Shown here one piece after another: positions 12,106 through 15,002 of a stretch of 15,002 bases of DNA (positions within the stretch are counted from its first letter, which is position 1; each line of letters begins with the position of its first letter). A program made the translations under genes and the position numbers. The notes beneath the pieces were generated by a model. It had not been told where the DNA came from. It did no database searches and was given only the letters and a program-made list of their open reading frames with translations. This DNA comes from Actinomycetes bacterium (lineage in GTDB: Bacteria; Actinomycetota; Actinomycetes; Actinomycetales; Actinomycetaceae): contig JAEWEQ010000082.1 in assembly GCA_023389315.1 (NCBI GenBank), positions 1 through 15,002 of the forward strand, written 5' to 3'.

Positions 12106-13050
12106 ATGAATATTCTTTCCGACATCACAAAAGCTATTGGCCAAACCCCTTTGGTGGAGCTCTCCCGCCTTTTCCCCTCCGGCGCCCGCGTACTGGCGAA
12201 GCTTGAGTCTTTCAACCCAGGAGGTTCGGTTAAGGACCGCGTGGCGCTAGCTATCATCGAGGCCGCCGAGGCCAGCGGTAAGCTTCCCGCCGGTGGCACC
12301 ATCGTAGAAGCCACCTCCGGTAACACCGGCGTGGGGTTAGCGATGGTGGGGGCCGCCCGCGGCTACCAGGTGGTGATTGCCATGCCCGCCTCCATGAGTC
12401 GGGAACGGCGCCTTCTCATGCAAGCCTATGGCGCGCAGGTGGTGCTGACTGACCCGCAAGGTGGCATGGCAGCGGCGGTGGAAGCGGCTGAACGCATCGT
12501 TTCACAGCGCCCCGGCGCGGTCCTGGCGTCCCAGTTCGACAACCCGGCGAACCCTTCGACTCACTACCAGCGCACCGGTGAGGAAATTTGGCGCGACACC
12601 GACGGCCAGGTGGCGGCCGTGGTGGCCGGGGTTGGCACCGGAGGGACCATCTCCGGGGTGGGCCGGGCGCTGCGCAAATACGGCAGTGAAGCTTTGCTGG
12701 TGGCGGTGGAACCCGCCGAGTCTGCCCTCATCACCACCGGGCAGGCGGGCCCGCACGGCATCCAAGGTATCGGGGCGAACTTCATCCCCGCTAACTACGA
12801 CCCGCAAGTAGTAGACGAAGTCCTCACCGTCAGCACCGATGAAGCCATGTCCTATGCGCGCCAGGTGGCCGCTCAAGAAGGCATTTTGGTGGGTATCTCC
12901 GCCGGCGCCGCACTGGCGGGCGCTGCTCGCCTGGCCCAGCGCCCCGAGTTGGCGGGCAAAGACGTAGTAGTGGTGTTGCCGGACACCGGTGAGCGCTACC
13001 TTTCAACTGCGCTATGGACTGAGCTAGACGACGCTGACGATAAGAGGTGA
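12106..13050 (+). CDS. cysK: Cysteine synthase A (O-acetylserine sulfhydrylase)
   Basis: A 314-residue fold-type II PLP enzyme that makes cysteine from O-acetylserine and sulfide. The PLP lysine is Lys43 in NPGGSVKDR. TSGNTG (70-75) is the substrate-carboxylate loop, GVGTGGT (175-181) binds the PLP phosphate, and GISAGA holds Ser265 at the pyridine nitrogen. PDTGERYLST near the end is a CysK hallmark. GIGANFIP (221-228) lines the mouth of the site where the CysE tail docks. The ribosome site AAGGA lies about 10 nt before the ATG, a little far, as expected for a controlled start. The stop lies 5 nt before the chosen cysE start, so the two are one operon behind the Cys-rich leader peptide. Confidence 0.96.
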   Translation: MNILSDITKAIGQTPLVELSRLFPSGARVLAKLESFNPGGSVKDRVALAIIEAAEASGKLPAGGTIVEATSGNTGVGLAMVGAARGYQVVIAMPASMSRERRLLMQAYGAQVVLTDPQGGMAAAVEAAERIVSQRPGAVLASQFDNPANPSTHYQRTGEEIWRDTDGQVAAVVAGVGTGGTISGVGRALRKYGSEALLVAVEPAESALITTGQAGPHGIQGIGANFIPANYDPQVVDEVLTVSTDEAMSYARQVAAQEGILVGISAGAALAGAARLAQRPELAGKDVVVVLPDTGERYLSTALWTELDDADDKR

Positions 13051-13055
13051 GTGCG

Positions 13056-13640
13056 GTGCACGATAGCTCCATGAGTTTATTTGCCCTGATTCGCGAGGAC
13101 GTGGCCAACGCCCGCCAGCGCGACCCAGCTGCCCGCTCCGCCTGGGAAGTCGCCCTCACCTACCCCGGCGTCCACGCGGTGTGGGCCCACCGCTTCGCCC
13201 ACCGCCTTTGGCACCGGGGGATGCGCACTTTGGCGCGCATCATCTCTTCCCACGCCCGCATCATCACCGGGATCGATATTCACCCGGCAGCGGTGATCTC
13301 TCGCCGCGTGTTCATCGATCACGGCACCGGAGTAGTTATCGGGCAAACCGCCGAAGTTGGCGAGGACGTGGTGATCTTTCACGGGGTGACTCTGGGTGGG
13401 GTCGCGATGGTCCAAGGCAAACGCCACCCAACCGTTGGATCGCACGTGATGATTGGGGCTGGCGCGAAAGTACTTGGACCCATCACCGTGGGCGATGGAT
13501 CCAAGATTGGTGCCAACGCGGTGGTGGTTAAAGATGTTCCCCCCGAACACGTGGCGATTGGTATTCCGGCGAAGAATCAGCCGATCTGCAGGCAGTCGCG
13601 TCAAGCAGACCTGATCGTCGATCCCACCTTGTACATCTAG
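13056..13640 (+). CDS. cysE: Serine O-acetyltransferase
   Basis: A 194-residue hexapeptide-repeat acetyltransferase that makes O-acetylserine from serine and acetyl-CoA for CysK. A short helical N-terminal part (to about 65) is followed by a left-handed beta-helix. Catalytic residues are visible as Asp74 in GIDIHP and His89 in DHGTG, with FHGVTLGG at 108-115 and KRHPTVG at 122-128. The protein ends in Tyr-Ile; a C-terminal Ile is the residue that enters the CysK active site in the cysteine synthase complex, so complex formation is likely. I chose GTG 13056 because AGAGGTGA (13043-13050) is well placed. GTG 13047 (overlapping the cysK stop) and ATG 13071 are alternatives. Short CysE forms like this are common in Gram-positives. 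Confidence 0.93.
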   Translation: MHDSSMSLFALIREDVANARQRDPAARSAWEVALTYPGVHAVWAHRFAHRLWHRGMRTLARIISSHARIITGIDIHPAAVISRRVFIDHGTGVVIGQTAEVGEDVVIFHGVTLGGVAMVQGKRHPTVGSHVMIGAGAKVLGPITVGDGSKIGANAVVVKDVPPEHVAIGIPAKNQPICRQSRQADLIVDPTLYI

Positions 13641-13643
13641 CGG

Positions 13644-13693
13644 GGGCAGCGCAGTGCGCTGCGATAGCCGGGTGGGCAGTGCAGTGCGCTGCG
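13644..13693. repeat. Tandem palindromes between convergent cysE and the ABC permease gene
   Basis: The 20-mer GGGCAGYGCAGTGCGCTGCG occurs at 13644-13663 and 13674-13693, a 30-bp period with one mismatch. Each contains a palindrome GCAGCGCA-G-TGCGCTGC (perfect in the first copy). The position between convergent genes suggests transcription termination, but no T-run follows on either strand. Confidence 0.6.
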
Positions 13694-13758
13694 GTCGGCC
13701 ACGGGGCCCAGTCGCAGCCTTAGACGGCGGCCAGCTACCTGCCCCCTCCTCTGCGCTG

Positions 13759-15002
13759 TTAGCCGCGCAGCACCTGCTTCTGCCACCACCGGGTGGCCTC
13801 GCCCGCCAGCGCCACGATGGTCACCCCAGCCACCAGCAGACCCAGCGCCGGCACAATCCCAGCTGGCCGGATCGCTCCTATGGCCACCGGTGCGCTGAAG
13901 AACAAACCGGCGATGAAAGCCGCAATAACGGTCAGCACCATCGGGATGTAAACCTCCCAGCGCCGCGCGCGATCCAGATCCCGGGTGCGCGCTCCCAGGT
14001 GGATGAGGGCTTGCAGCTGCTTGGCCGAATCCAAGATGCGGGCGCTTTGATTCGCCAGCGTGGAGACCGCCCCCAAGGCGAAGGTGAAAGCAAAGACGAT
14101 CATCATGCCCAGGTACACGTCGTGGAACATCGCGACGTCTGCCGCAGTTTCGGTGTCTACCGAAATCATAGAGAATACCGGCACCATGGTGGCCACGATG
14201 AATGCCACCAAGGTGATCCCCCCGTAGGAGCGCCACTGGGCCCGGGGGTTATCCATGATGCGCCGAGCTGCCAGCAGGGTGCTGGGTCGGCGCGCCAGCG
14301 CCACCATGATGCGCCCACCCAAGGAGATCACCAACACGCCCAGCAGATTAACTAACGCGAAGAAGATAGCCAGCATCACCAGGCCTACCGATACTGCTAT
14401 CGCTATCCCCAGGCCCATCACCACCTTCGACAATACGAACCACGCCACTAGGCACACCACGATCGCCAGCGCCCAGATTTTGGAAACCCCCAGGCGGTCT
14501 TGTTGACGTGCCACCCCCAGGGCACTGATGGTCAGTGGTTTCAGTGCAATCCAGGTAGAAAAGGCCACGATTACCACAGTCACCACCACGCACAGGGCAA
14601 ACAGTGGCAGGCCGATCCACATTTGCGACACCGTCAGGTAAGCCTGTTGGAATTGCGCAAACTGCCACAGCGGGAAAGTCACTAAGTAGATGAGTGTCCC
14701 AACTGCCATTGCCACTGCCGCGATACGTAAGGTGTCGATTAGGCTGGCGCGTTTCACCTCCGCGCTGCTCACCCCCAGCAGTCGCATAACTGCCAGGTCA
14801 CGTACTCGCCGCGACAGCCCCAACCTCGCCACCGCGCCACTCATCGACAGCGTCGGCACCACCGTCAGCACTACCGCAATGCCGGCATAGATCAGGTAAA
14901 CGCCCTCCCCCATCAGTTCCGTAGTGGGGTTTTGATACCGGCTGTAGAAGGCCTGTGCGCCAGCCGCCACGGTCAGCAAGATGGCAAACGGAATCGCCAG
15001 GC
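13759..15002 (-). CDS. FtsX-type ABC transporter permease, 5' end cut by window edge
   Basis: 413 residues are visible and the frame stays open at the right edge, so the start is missing (the TTG at 14979 is an internal Leu codon). The protein has about eight hydrophobic helices in two FtsX-like permease blocks. The first holds RRVRDLAVMRLLGVSSAEVKR after a helix pair; the second holds the equivalent SAKQLQALIHLGARTRDLDRAR before its last three helices. Both patterns are typical of the cytoplasmic loop that contacts the ATPase in lipoprotein, antibiotic or peptide export systems. No ATPase gene lies downstream, so it should be upstream, beyond the window. The substrate is unknown. The gene ends TAA at 13759 and faces cysE. 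Confidence 0.85.
   Translation of the reverse strand, partial: LAIPFAILLTVAAGAQAFYSRYQNPTTELMGEGVYLIYAGIAVVLTVVPTLSMSGAVARLGLSRRVRDLAVMRLLGVSSAEVKRASLIDTLRIAAVAMAVGTLIYLVTFPLWQFAQFQQAYLTVSQMWIGLPLFALCVVVTVVIVAFSTWIALKPLTISALGVARQQDRLGVSKIWALAIVVCLVAWFVLSKVVMGLGIAIAVSVGLVMLAIFFALVNLLGVLVISLGGRIMVALARRPSTLLAARRIMDNPRAQWRSYGGITLVAFIVATMVPVFSMISVDTETAADVAMFHDVYLGMMIVFAFTFALGAVSTLANQSARILDSAKQLQALIHLGARTRDLDRARRWEVYIPMVLTVIAAFIAGLFFSAPVAIGAIRPAGIVPALGLLVAGVTIVALAGEATRWWQKQVLRG

Overview
The window looks like the chromosome of a GC-rich Gram-positive actinobacterium, most likely Actinomycetaceae or a close relative. The signs are a DtxR/IdeR iron box, an LPXTG wall-anchored protein, Orn-type oligoribonuclease, zinc-free ribosomal protein paralogs of the kind Zur controls in actinobacteria, and several genes that start at or next to a -10 element (leaderless transcripts). 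This is inferred from protein and promoter features only; no 16S or other marker is present.

Layout, left to right. (1) 1-2508: a purine salvage pair, an NCS1 nucleobase permease followed 27 nt later by a trimeric-type purine nucleoside phosphorylase, closed by a hairpin. The phosphorylase has both classical base-recognition residues changed (Glu to Gln and Asn to Asp). (2) 2663-3765, minus strand: a siderophore-interacting flavoreductase with an extra C-terminal winged-helix-like domain, behind a strong DtxR/IdeR operator. (3) 3884-7087, minus strand: orn, an LPXTG surface protein and an ssb-type gene. Two perfect DnaA boxes and a start-codon hairpin lie in front of the surface protein gene. 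(4) 7231-8541: ilvA, threonine ammonia-lyase. (5) 8567-8695: tRNA-Arg(UCU) with its promoter. (6) 8935-9856: a YdfG-like short-chain dehydrogenase with promoter and terminator. (7) 9883-11055, minus strand: cysteine-poor ribosomal proteins L28, S14 and L31 (tightly linked) and L32, with a Zur-like operator inside a clear promoter. (8) 11151-13640: a YigZ/IMPACT protein, a short ORF ending in Cys-Cys-Ile-Cys-Ile, then cysK and cysE. (9) 13759-15002, minus strand: an FtsX-type ABC permease cut by the right edge.

Functional threads. Metal homeostasis appears twice: iron at the siderophore reductase, and probable zinc sparing at the ribosomal cluster. Amino-acid synthesis appears as ilvA and as cysK-cysE, the latter with a probable cysteine-sensing leader peptide. 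The most interesting signals are that leader peptide with its leaderless promoter inside the end of the yigZ-like gene, and the Gln/Asp phosphorylase active site, which predicts a shift from 6-oxopurine to 6-aminopurine nucleosides. I found no CRISPR array, transposase, integrase or phage gene.
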